A stretch of DNA of 39,457 nucleotides. It comes from Bacteroidales bacterium (lineage in GTDB: Bacteria > Bacteroidota > Bacteroidia > Bacteroidales > F082). Numbering within the stretch: position 1 is the stretch's first letter; every line of letters starts with the position of its first letter. Below are positions 1 through 7,208 of this stretch, piece by piece. The notes beneath the pieces are model-generated. The model ran no database searches and was not told where the DNA came from. It saw only the letters and a list, made by a program, of their open reading frames with translations. The stretch covers positions 1-39,457 of the forward strand of contig JAFYUH010000103.1 of assembly GCA_017549605.1 (NCBI GenBank), given 5' to 3'. Both the position numbers and the translations under genes were made by a program.

Positions 1-1
1 A

Positions 2-544
2 CATTGTAACAATTATCGAATTAGAAAGCTGTCATTAAATGAAACAATAAAGTCGTTCGATTGCGGCGACCCGGATTTGAACGACTTTATTATCAACGAT
101 GCCAATAACTACCGAAATTCATTACTTGCTGTAACATACGTCTTTGAGCATATCATTACTGGTGATATTGTTGCATATTTCAGTCTAGCCAACGATCGTG
201 TTTCATTATCCGACTTCAAGGACAAAACAGAATTCAATCGTTTTCGCAAGATACGTTTTGTCAATGAAAAACGTATTAAAAGTTATCCGGCCGTAAAGAT
301 TTGTCGTCTTGGAGTTGCTGACACTATGAAAGGACAAGGTATCGGGACAGTGTTATTATCTTTCATTAAAAGATTCTTTTTCAATGATAACAAAACCGGA
401 TGTCGTTTCATAACAGTTGACGCATACAGCAATGCTGTTTCATTTTATGAAAGAAACAAATTCCAGCATCTTCGAAATGACGATGAACCACAAAATGTGA
501 TTACTCATTTGCTATATTATGACCTAAACGATATTGCTGTATGA
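2..544 (+). CDS. GNAT family N-acetyltransferase, 5' end outside the window
   Basis: The reading frame is open from base 2, so the start codon lies left of the window. The residues before the first TTG (77) already read as family sequence: a DCGDPDLNDF stretch typical of GNAT enzymes resembling the AtaT/TacT toxins. The acetyl-CoA pyrophosphate-binding loop is visible as KGQGIGTVLL after RLGVADTM, followed by the conserved C-terminal SFYERNKF strand-helix. GNAT toxins of this type acetylate aminoacyl-tRNA and usually sit beside a small ribbon-helix-helix antitoxin; that neighbour would be upstream, out of view, so the toxin role is only a possibility. A stand-alone housekeeping acetyltransferase is the alternative. 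The gene converges on the PEGA/FGE gene, and a long palindromic array lies directly behind its stop. Confidence 0.8.
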   Translation, partial: HCNNYRIRKLSLNETIKSFDCGDPDLNDFIINDANNYRNSLLAVTYVFEHIITGDIVAYFSLANDRVSLSDFKDKTEFNRFRKIRFVNEKRIKSYPAVKICRLGVADTMKGQGIGTVLLSFIKRFFFNDNKTGCRFITVDAYSNAVSFYERNKFQHLRNDDEPQNVITHLLYYDLNDIAV

Positions 545-642
545 CATAAAAAAACCTCAGAAATTCAGAACCTCAAAAACTCAAAAATTTTGAGATTCTG
601 AAGTTCTGAGATTCTGAGATTTTGAAATTTTGAATTTCTAAA
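545..642. terminator. Palindromic octamer array, probable bidirectional terminator
   Basis: Units of the TGARRTTY family stand on the right and their complements on the left. They form an imperfect hairpin, 556-586 against 588-618, with 26 of 31 positions paired. It sits between convergent genes (GNAT on plus, PEGA/FGE on minus), with A-runs on the left and T-rich sequence on the right, as expected for a terminator working in both directions. Termination itself is inferred. Confidence 0.6.
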
Positions 643-714
643 AAGTCACGTAGTGACGACAGTTCCCAGGCAGGCGGTGGAGTGCTCTATTTAGCCGAGG
701 CGGCAGGATGGACT

Positions 715-805
715 TTGGGCTTTGAACTCTGAACTTTGAACTCTGAACCTTGAGCTAAGAACCTCGGTGTCTCGGTGACTTGGCGTCTTGGCGTCTTGGC
801 GTCTT
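715..805. repeat. Heptamer array GAACTYT joined to octamer array CTYGGYGW
   Basis: Heptamers GAACTCT, GAACTTT, GAACTCT, GAACCTT run from 724 to 751 and decay to the right. Five octamers (two CTCGGTGW, three CTTGGCGT) follow from 763 to 802. The same octamer family reappears at 17691-17722. The stretch 643-714 holds nothing I recognise. Confidence 0.8.
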
Positions 806-812
806 AACAAGC

Positions 813-903
813 CGCACGTCCGTGCGACTCTACACGAAATTATGGTATAAAAAGACACTACTATTTCATAAACGAATCTCGTGTAGAGACATACGGACGT
901 ATG
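813..903. repeat. REP/MITE-like element with a hairpin at each tip
   Basis: Two perfect small hairpins, 813-826 (6-bp stem) and 890-903 (6-bp stem), sit at the ends. A 10-bp inverted repeat (828-837 with 879-888) lies inside them. The GTGTAGAGAC core is shared in part with the right end of a second inverted repeat at 39206-39282. No coding sense is visible. It lies just behind the 3' end of the PEGA/FGE gene. Confidence 0.6.
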
Positions 904-927
904 TCTAAAAACAAAAATGCGTTAGCG

Positions 928-3087
928 TTAATCTTGAGATAAGGCAAGACGCATCCCAAGATAGCCGTACTTGCCATCCTGGCTGCAGTTGTCACGATAT
1001 GACACTCGGCAGCTCCCCACACCGCTGCCGCTGCGCCAGCTACCGCCACGTGACACTCGGGCAGAACCAAATGACGGTCCCATAGGATTGGTCCGTGAAC
1101 CACTACTATAGTTGCCATACCAATCTTGACACCACTCAAAAACATTGCCGCTCATATCATAGATGCCTAATTCATTTGCTTGCTTAGTCCTTACATCATG
1201 TGTTTGGTCACCGCTATTATTTGTACACCAAGCAACAACACCAACAAAATCACTTCCACTATATCTATAGTCCAACGATTTTTTACCACCTCTCGCAGCA
1301 TATTCCCACTCCGCCTCTGTTGGAAGTCTGAAATTCTTGCCTGTCAACTGATTTAACTTTTTTATAAACACCTGACAATCATTCCATGAAACTGTTTCAA
1401 CAGGTTTCTTTTTCCCTTTAAAGCCGCTTGGGTTACTTCCCATCACCGCCTGCCACAACTCTTGGGTCACTTCCGTTTCTCCTATATAATAATCTGAAAG
1501 GGTTACAAAATGCACTGGTTTTTCATCTCCATCAGCATAACCGCTTTGTTCTGAGGTTGCACCCATTTGGAATGTCCTGCCTTCTACTGATATCATAGTA
1601 AAAGAGACTCCGTTAACTATAAAAGTTTGATTTCCAAAAGTCAGTTTCACACTATTATCATCTCCGCTTTGCGCAACGTTTATTGTTTTTGAAATTGTTT
1701 TGCCATTTCTTTCGGCTTTAATTTCATGATTTCCGTATGACAAATATGTTGCAATAGGACTGACACCTAAATAGTTCCCATCAACGTAAATCTTGTCGCC
1801 GGACTGACCTGTACTTATACTTATTTCTTTACCCGTCTGAAGTTTCTCGTTTATCATCAAAGTCTCGTTTTCTTCAATGACAATGATTTTATTAAACTCA
1901 GCACAACCTTGCTTTGTCAATTTAAGTTCATGTTCGCCAATCAATATTTCAGATATATAGATAGGTGTTTCTCCGTAATGTTTTCCGTCAATATAGATAT
2001 TGGCACCCATTGGAGATGAATTTATTTCTGCAGTACCATTTATCGGTTTGGGTGCGTCAAGTGTTATGACCTGCGTATCACCCAAGACCAAATCCACGTT
2101 TTTCTTACTTGGTTTATGATTAACTTTTTTAGCTTCAAACACATGTGAACCATCAGAGAGTCTGCCAGTCCATTTACCCTTTCCCTTTAATTCGTCATCA
2201 ACGTAAATATCAGATTGTGAATCGGTGTTAATAGTCACATTCACAAAGTTGGCAAGCATTTCGAGAGTCGCTTCATTTGTTTGTCCGTCAGTAACAACGA
2301 AAGACTGTTCTTTCATTTTATACATATCTTTCATAACTCTAACGGTATGAGAACCGCTTTTGAGTCTGTCTGTCTTTATAGGAGATATTCCAACATATTC
2401 TTCATCAACAAACACCTTTGCTCCTTCTTCAGGTTTTGTCGTTATATTGAGATAACCAAAATTAGGACGTAATTCCTTATCTATCAAAATTCTTTCGTTC
2501 AACGTAACCGTTCCACTCTCGGTATGGTACATATTACATTTTATCATCCAAGTATGAGTACCTCCAATATCAAAAAGCTTAGAGGCTTCCTTGGTGGAAA
2601 CTGGCTCATCATCAATATAAATAGTGGCATTATCCTGATCTGATTTTACAATAAGATGTGCTTTTTGAGGCTTGAGTTGTTCTTCTGCAGCAACTATCGG
2701 GATATACTGCAACACCATTTCATAAACGCAGTAGTCGCACAACTCTTCTGGAAGAGGATATTTAAAAGTTCCATAGTCAGGGTGTTTGATATTTATGAAG
2801 GTTGCTGTTTCCGCTGAGATATACACCCACATTTCTCCTGTCTTTGGTTTCTTGATAATCTGTGTCGCTCTGTTGCCAGTGAACACAAGACGCGACCTTT
2901 CATACTCATTGATATTCTCAGTAGAAATCTTTATCAATGCCATAGGCAAGTCGTTGCCGTCAGTATATTCTTCTTTATCTTCAATAACGCCGCCTGGCAC
3001 ATATTTAAAAGAGCCTTCCTTAACCTGAAGCTGAGAGAAAGCGTTTAAAGAAATCAGTGCAAATATCACAAGTAAAATCCTCTTCAT
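928..3087 (-). CDS. Secreted protein with five PEGA repeats and a C-terminal FGE/sulfatase-modifying-factor-like domain
   Basis: The start is taken at 3087 (MKRILLV...) because the promoter -7 box at 3110-3117 leaves too little leader for 3093. A signal peptide ends at ...NAFS|Q. Numbered from the 3093 Met, about five PEGA-type beta repeats (YVD, IYIDG, VDEEYVG signatures) span roughly 146-485. An FGE-type domain follows at about 495-721, with FQMG, ETEVTQELW, RLPTEAEWEYAARGG, YDMSGNVFEWCQDWY and RGGSW. The first catalytic Cys of true formylglycine-generating enzymes, which follows GGSY in the human enzyme, is absent (GGSWRSG). It is therefore probably a non-catalytic, C-type-lectin-fold binding domain, as in many Bacteroidetes surface proteins. 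PEGA repeats commonly link envelope proteins to ligand-binding domains. Ligand unknown. A decayed copy of its N-terminus lies at 29045-29140. Confidence 0.8.
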   Translation of the reverse strand: MKRILLVIFALISLNAFSQLQVKEGSFKYVPGGVIEDKEEYTDGNDLPMALIKISTENINEYERSRLVFTGNRATQIIKKPKTGEMWVYISAETATFINIKHPDYGTFKYPLPEELCDYCVYEMVLQYIPIVAAEEQLKPQKAHLIVKSDQDNATIYIDDEPVSTKEASKLFDIGGTHTWMIKCNMYHTESGTVTLNERILIDKELRPNFGYLNITTKPEEGAKVFVDEEYVGISPIKTDRLKSGSHTVRVMKDMYKMKEQSFVVTDGQTNEATLEMLANFVNVTINTDSQSDIYVDDELKGKGKWTGRLSDGSHVFEAKKVNHKPSKKNVDLVLGDTQVITLDAPKPINGTAEINSSPMGANIYIDGKHYGETPIYISEILIGEHELKLTKQGCAEFNKIIVIEENETLMINEKLQTGKEISISTGQSGDKIYVDGNYLGVSPIATYLSYGNHEIKAERNGKTISKTINVAQSGDDNSVKLTFGNQTFIVNGVSFTMISVEGRTFQMGATSEQSGYADGDEKPVHFVTLSDYYIGETEVTQELWQAVMGSNPSGFKGKKKPVETVSWNDCQVFIKKLNQLTGKNFRLPTEAEWEYAARGGKKSLDYRYSGSDFVGVVAWCTNNSGDQTHDVRTKQANELGIYDMSGNVFEWCQDWYGNYSSGSRTNPMGPSFGSARVSRGGSWRSGSGVGSCRVSYRDNCSQDGKYGYLGMRLALSQD

Positions 3088-3109
3088 AAGCATGTTTATA
3101 TTGAAAGAA

Positions 3110-3117
3110 CAAATATA
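3110..3117 (-). promoter_or_regulatory. Bacteroidetes -7 promoter element (TATATTTG)
   Basis: The complement reads TATATTTG and matches TAnnTTTG. It lies 22 bases before the chosen start of the PEGA/FGE gene. No convincing -33 TTTG is present. Confidence 0.55.
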
Positions 3118-3121
3118 AAAA

Positions 3122-3183
3122 AAATCAGAAACTCAAAACCTCAAAAGTTCTGAAATTCTGAGATTCTGAGATTCTGAGTTTTT
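3122..3183. repeat. TGARRTTY octamer array, partly palindromic
   Basis: Left-hand complement units (CTCAAAA-like) face right-hand TGAGATTC units. The array lies between the promoter of the PEGA/FGE gene and the stop of nhaA, so it sits directly downstream of nhaA and may terminate it. Confidence 0.65.
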
Positions 3184-3196
3184 AAAACAGCCTTTA

Positions 3197-4585
3197 TCAC
3201 TTCTTCTTCTTCGAGAAGGCCGTAATCAACACGCTTCCTAAGATTCCTGCTGATATTGATGCTGCCAAGATCGCTATCTTACCTAAGTTTCGCAAGTGCA
3301 TTGTCATCTCCGGTGCGAGTTCGCCGAATGAGAGCGTGTCGACGAAGATTGACATTGTGAAGCCGATACCGCCGAGGCATGCCACTGCGAAGAGCATCTT
3401 CCAAGAAGCGCCGTTTGGCATCTCACCGACTTTCAACTTGATCGCAATCCAGCTCGCGAGGGTGATGCCGACAGGCTTGCCTAACAGCAATCCGAGATAG
3501 ATGCCGAGTCCGACAGATCCTATCTCTGGCGAGTATTGGAAGAAGTTAAGATAACTCAAACCTGGAATCTCAACGCCAGCGTTAGCGATAGCGAAGATAG
3601 GCATGATTACGAAGTTGACCCATGGTGTCAACGCATGTTCCAGACGATAGCTCATGCCGACAGTGCCTCTAGCAACATTACTGATACTTCTGAGACATAT
3701 CTGCTGGTCGTGGTTTGGAGAGTCTGAGTCATCATGGAACTTGTCTATCATATTTCTATAATAGGTAGTCTTTCTGTCGTAATAAGAACGTGAATAACGA
3801 GCTTTCATTGGTATCATCATAGCCATAACAACGCCCGACATCGTAGCATGGATGCCAGCGTAGTAGAACAACATCCATATTGCTATCGCTGGGATGAGAT
3901 AATATATCATTCGTTTGACGCCTGCCTGGTTAAGCAAGAACACGAACAACAGAATCAATGCTGATACTATTAAAAGGTGGAAGTCTATAGCTCCTCCGTA
4001 GAAGAAGGCTACTACCAAAATAGCGCCTAAGTCGTCGGCAATGGCAAGCGCTGTCAAAAAGATCTTCAACGAGACAGGCACTCTGTTGCCGAGCATCGAC
4101 ATGATACCGATGGCAAAGGCGATGTCTGTTGCAGTAGGGATTCCCCATCCGCTGCCCGCTGCTGTTCCAGCATTGAAACATGTATAGATGAGAGCTGGCA
4201 CAAGCATACCGCCAACAGCGGCTATGACTGGCAACATGGCTTTCTTGACATTAGACAACTCTCCGCAGACAATCTCGCGCTTGATCTCAAGACCGACACA
4301 GAAAAAGAACACGACCATCAGGATATCGTTGATAAACTTCTCGACAGTCATCTCCTTAGGGAAGACCCATTCAAAATTATGACTCTTGATAGAAATAGCC
4401 AAAGTGGTCTCCAAAAAAGAATGATAGGCCTCTTTAGTAAAAGGTAGATTCGCCAACAACATGGCGACAACGACGCTAAACATCAAAAGGACGCCTGAGA
4501 TCCATGGCTTTGCCATAAGACGAGTACCGCCCAGACCAACAGCATGCTGGTATCTAACTCTGGTGTAATGTTGAAAAATTCTCAT
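3197..4585 (-). CDS. nhaA: Na+/H+ antiporter NhaA
   Basis: An inner-membrane antiporter that expels Na+ in exchange for protons. The family signature is intact: FFFCVGLEIKREIV near residue 93, the TATDIAFAIGIM helix with Asp154, and the ion-binding pair Asp184-Asp185 in ALAIADDLGAILV, equivalent to the paired Asp of the E. coli protein. At 462 residues it is longer than E. coli NhaA; the extra length is a hydrophilic loop of about 40 residues near 265-305 (KTTYYRNMIDKFHDDSDS region) and a longer N-terminus. It appears to be a single-gene unit: a -7 box stands 68 bases upstream and an array follows the stop. A later start at Met24 is possible. Confidence 0.93.
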   Translation of the reverse strand: MRIFQHYTRVRYQHAVGLGGTRLMAKPWISGVLLMFSVVVAMLLANLPFTKEAYHSFLETTLAISIKSHNFEWVFPKEMTVEKFINDILMVVFFFCVGLEIKREIVCGELSNVKKAMLPVIAAVGGMLVPALIYTCFNAGTAAGSGWGIPTATDIAFAIGIMSMLGNRVPVSLKIFLTALAIADDLGAILVVAFFYGGAIDFHLLIVSALILLFVFLLNQAGVKRMIYYLIPAIAIWMLFYYAGIHATMSGVVMAMMIPMKARYSRSYYDRKTTYYRNMIDKFHDDSDSPNHDQQICLRSISNVARGTVGMSYRLEHALTPWVNFVIMPIFAIANAGVEIPGLSYLNFFQYSPEIGSVGLGIYLGLLLGKPVGITLASWIAIKLKVGEMPNGASWKMLFAVACLGGIGFTMSIFVDTLSFGELAPEMTMHLRNLGKIAILAASISAGILGSVLITAFSKKKK

Positions 4586-4652
4586 AATCTTTTTAGATTA
4601 AAAGCACTTGTTTATAAATATTATTAAATAAATAATGTTTTAAAATAAGGCG

Positions 4653-4660
4653 CAAAAGTA
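4653..4660 (-). promoter_or_regulatory. -7 promoter element (TACTTTTG) of nhaA
   Basis: The complement TACTTTTG fits TAnnTTTG. It would give a leader of about 60 bases before the nhaA start. Confidence 0.5.
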
Positions 4661-4752
4661 GTAAATATTTTCACATATTTTCTAAATAAACGGCTCTATT
4701 TTCTCGTTAAAAAAAATCTACTTTTTGTTAAATATCATATCAAAAAATATTA

Positions 4753-4760
4753 TATCTTTG
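4753..4760 (+). promoter_or_regulatory. -7 promoter element (TATCTTTG) of tRNA-Ala
   Basis: TATCTTTG lies 14 bases before the tRNA 5' end. A TTTG at 4724-4727 could be the -33 element, but its spacing (25 bases) is wider than usual. The same promoter may also feed the threonine deaminase gene. Confidence 0.6.
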
Positions 4761-4774
4761 CACTTCGAACTGAT

Positions 4775-4848
4775 GGGGCATTAGCTCAGTTGGCTAGAGC
4801 GTTTGACTGGCAGTCAAGAGGTCATGAGTTCGATTCTCATATGCTCCA
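4775..4848 (+). tRNA. tRNA-Ala (anticodon GGC)
   Basis: A full cloverleaf can be drawn: 7-bp acceptor stem, D-stem GCTC/GAGC, anticodon stem with loop CTGGCAG, T-stem ATGAG/CTCAT with loop TTCGATT. The acceptor stem has a G3-U70 wobble pair, the identity element of alanine tRNAs, which agrees with anticodon GGC. CCA is not encoded. Length is 74 bases. Confidence 0.96.
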
Positions 4849-4858
4849 CAAATTGGCT

Positions 4859-4896
4859 AAAGCTAATGACTTAAACCAAGGTCGTTAGCTTTTTTT
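4859..4896 (+). terminator. Intrinsic terminator between tRNA-Ala and the threonine deaminase gene
   Basis: A 12-bp stem (4859-4870 with 4881-4892, one G-U pair) is followed by a run of T. It lies 10 bases behind the tRNA and 31 bases before the ilvA start. No -7 box is visible between the two, so it might act as an attenuator for ilvA. Confidence 0.75.
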
Positions 4897-4927
4897 ATGG
4901 CTATGAATTAAAAAAAATTAAATTGTC

Positions 4928-6145
4928 ATGGATTCAACATTAAAGTTTTCCGACATCGTTGCAGCACGTAACACATTGAAAGGCGTTGCTAAGCAAACAT
5001 CAATCATCCACTCTAAGTCATTTTCACAAATGTCTGACGCCAACATCTTCTTGAAGTTGGAAAACATGCAGACTACAGGTGCCTTCAAGTTAAGAGGCGC
5101 ATATAACAAATTAGCTAACTTATCAGACGAGGAAAAAGCAAGAGGCGTTGTGGCAGCATCTGCTGGCAACCACGCTCAAGGCGTTGCTTTCTCAGCAACA
5201 AAACTCGGCATGCAAAGCACCATCTTCATGCCTATCTTCACTCCTCCTTTGAAAGTGTTGGCAACAAAAGGTTACGGCGCTAACGTAGTGCTCGCCGGCG
5301 ACTCTTTCGACGACGCAGCTATCGCATCTCAAGAATATATCAAAGAACATAACGCTACATATATCCATCCTTTCAACGACCCATTGATCATCGCTGGTCA
5401 AGGCACTATAGGTTTGGAAATCATCGAGCAACAACCTGACGTTGACGCTGTCATCGTTCCTATCGGCGGTGGCGGTCTCGTAGCAGGTATCGCAATGGCG
5501 ATAAAAGAAATGAACCCTAAGATCAAGGTCATCGGCGTTAACGCTGCTGGCGCTGCTTCTATGGTCGCTTCTCGCGAAGCTAACAAAGTAGTCTCTTTAC
5601 CAAAAGTTTCTACTATCGCCGATGGTATCGCTGTTAAGACTCCAGGTTCTCTCACATTCGACATCATCCAAAAATACGTCGACGATATCGTAAGCGTTAC
5701 TGACACAGAAATAGCTCACACAGCTTACCTCTTGCTACAAAGAGCTAAGATTCTCGCTGAACCAGCAGGCGTAACTTCAATGGCAGCTGCTTTGTATAAC
5801 AAGGCTAACCTTAAAGGCATGAACGTAGTTCCTGTCATCAGCGGCGGTAACATCAACATGCAGATCCTTTCTCAAATCATCGAAAAAGGCATGGTGGAAG
5901 AAGGTCTCAGAGCAACAGTCAGAGTCATCATCCCTGACCAATCTGGTGAGCTTAGAAAGATACTCGCTATATTTGAAGGTCTTAAGGTCAACATCAACTC
6001 TATCAACCACGAACGTTCTTCAAGCAAGGTCGAAGTTGGTAAGACAATGATCACAATAAGCATGAATCTCCAAGACATGAACCAACTCAACACTATCGTA
6101 ACTATGATTCGCGAACAAGGAATCAGCTGCGAAGTAGTTTCTTGA
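4928..6145 (+). CDS. ilvA: Threonine ammonia-lyase (threonine deaminase) with C-terminal ACT domain
   Basis: A PLP enzyme that converts threonine to 2-oxobutyrate and ammonia, the first step towards isoleucine or a catabolic route to propionate. The Schiff-base lysine is Lys54 in TGAFKLRGAYNK. SAGNHAQG (from residue 78) and the phosphate-binding GGGGLVAG (from 180) are intact. An ACT regulatory domain occupies about residues 330-405 (RVIIPDQSGELRKILAIFEGL). At 405 residues with a single ACT domain it resembles the short TdcB/IlvA-like forms rather than the E. coli biosynthetic enzyme with two ACT-like units. The start is unambiguous, with an A-rich leader typical of the phylum. RidA, which removes the reactive enamine that such enzymes release, is encoded about 5 kb away at 10840-11217. 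Confidence 0.93.
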   Translation: MDSTLKFSDIVAARNTLKGVAKQTSIIHSKSFSQMSDANIFLKLENMQTTGAFKLRGAYNKLANLSDEEKARGVVAASAGNHAQGVAFSATKLGMQSTIFMPIFTPPLKVLATKGYGANVVLAGDSFDDAAIASQEYIKEHNATYIHPFNDPLIIAGQGTIGLEIIEQQPDVDAVIVPIGGGGLVAGIAMAIKEMNPKIKVIGVNAAGAASMVASREANKVVSLPKVSTIADGIAVKTPGSLTFDIIQKYVDDIVSVTDTEIAHTAYLLLQRAKILAEPAGVTSMAAALYNKANLKGMNVVPVISGGNINMQILSQIIEKGMVEEGLRATVRVIIPDQSGELRKILAIFEGLKVNINSINHERSSSKVEVGKTMITISMNLQDMNQLNTIVTMIREQGISCEVVS

Positions 6146-6217
6146 TAAGAATCTCAAAATCCCCAAAATTCAAAATCTCAAAATTCTGAACTTTTGAATT
6201 TCTGAGTTTCTGAGTTT
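6146..6217. terminator. Palindromic array between convergent genes
   Basis: Arms 6153-6180 and 6187-6214 pair at 21 of 28 positions around a 6-base loop. They are built from TGARTTTY-type units and their complements. The array follows ilvA (plus) and the MauE/thioredoxin-like gene (minus), fitting a two-way terminator. Confidence 0.6.
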
Positions 6218-7165
6218 CTATATAAAGGCATCATCAACATCTCGGAAGTCCCCGATTTTGATGATGTCTTTTTCTTTTAAAAATATAAATATCGGGAATC
6301 TGCCATAAGTGATTTCTATGGCTCTGTTAGGCATGATGTGCCAATATGAATAATCTTCCGTCATGGTCTCGTTACGGAAATCTTCTATACCTTCCGGACT
6401 TCCCCAGATAAAGATATCGACATTGTCTGTCGCAAGATCTTCATTCTTCATTATCAAAGAAAGTTTCTTAAGTCCTAGACGACAATACTTACAGCCGGAA
6501 CTCACAATCACAATAAGCTGATTTTCCTTCTCTTTAAAAGAAGAAATGCTGTCGAAGACAAGACCTTCTTCCGTAAAGTCTATCTTCACCACTTCGTCAA
6601 AAGATTTGTATAAGTCGACAGTGCTTATCTCTTTCTCAGTTGAATAAATCATCTTATAAATAGAATCAGGAGGAGAGATTATAAAGACTAAGAACGTTGA
6701 ACTAAGAACTAAGAGCTTTGAGCTCTGAGCCTTGAGCTTTGAGCTTGTTGTCCGTTGTCCTAACATCAAAAGCACTATCATCACCAGATTCTTGATAATC
6801 GATTCTAACGGACTTAATTCAACGAGTTCGCCGAAGCAATGGCAGTTGGCATCTTGACGGAAGATAGCGACATATATCAAAAACAAGGTAAATAATATCA
6901 ATGATATGAATGTAAGTCGACAGATGAGTTTATAATTAATTTTAAGGATAAGAAACAATCCCAGGATGAATTCGCCTATGATTATAATCCTCGACACGAA
7001 TGTCGTAAGAAGGAAACTAAAGATATCAAAGCTGTAGATATAAATCTCGAATTCATCTATAGACATTAATTTAAGAATGGCAGCTATGATAAACACGCTG
7101 CCAATTACTATATTGATGAACTTTGAACTTTGAACTCTGAACTCTGAACTTTGAACTCTGAACAT
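6218..7165 (-). CDS. MauE/DoxX-like membrane protein fused to a thioredoxin-like domain, with array-encoded segments
   Basis: The N-terminal half has about five hydrophobic helices (from residue 17) with a CHCFGE motif at 108-113, as in MauE-type proteins that pass reducing equivalents across the membrane. The C-terminal half is a thioredoxin-like domain, presumably outside, with a CKYC motif at 225-228. A role in disulfide or redox homeostasis is inferred. Two segments are encoded by repeats. Residues 1-16 (FRVQSS repeated) come from the GAACTYT array, and the ATG itself is created by a variant unit GAACATT. Residues about 136-157 (TTSSKLKAQSSKLLVLSS) come from the array at 6689-6763. A start nearer residue 17 would need a non-ATG codon. 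It is the last gene downstream of asmA on the minus strand. Confidence 0.7.
   Translation of the reverse strand: MFRVQSSEFRVQSSKFINIVIGSVFIIAAILKLMSIDEFEIYIYSFDIFSFLLTTFVSRIIIIGEFILGLFLILKINYKLICRLTFISLILFTLFLIYVAIFRQDANCHCFGELVELSPLESIIKNLVMIVLLMLGQRTTSSKLKAQSSKLLVLSSTFLVFIISPPDSIYKMIYSTEKEISTVDLYKSFDEVVKIDFTEEGLVFDSISSFKEKENQLIVIVSSGCKYCRLGLKKLSLIMKNEDLATDNVDIFIWGSPEGIEDFRNETMTEDYSYWHIMPNRAIEITYGRFPIFIFLKEKDIIKIGDFRDVDDAFI
6689..6763. repeat. Degenerate heptamer array inside a coding sequence
   Basis: Units of the GAACTYT and GAGCTYT type end in two GTCYGTT-type units. On the minus strand the array is read through without a stop and encodes the linker between the membrane and thioredoxin-like parts. 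Confidence 0.75.
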
Positions 7166-7207
7166 TGAACAAACTCCTAACTCCTAATTCCTAACTCCTA
7201 ACTCCTA
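7118..7207. repeat. GAACTYT array (seven units) followed by a TAAYTCC array
   Basis: Seven contiguous heptamers run 7118-7166: six GAACTYT and a final GAACATT. The start codon of the membrane/thioredoxin gene lies in the last unit. Heptamers of the complementary GGARTTA family follow from about 7172 to 7207, up to the asmA-like stop. Confidence 0.85.
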
Positions 7208-7208
7208 A

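Noticed and set aside
861-1145. Open frame of 94 codons on the minus strand inside the PEGA/FGE gene
   Set aside because: It overlaps the real gene in another frame and has no family signature.
6218-7165. Frameshifted pseudogene reading of the MauE/thioredoxin-like gene
   Set aside because: Both domains are in one uninterrupted frame with intact cysteine motifs, so the array-derived parts are treated as tolerated insertions.
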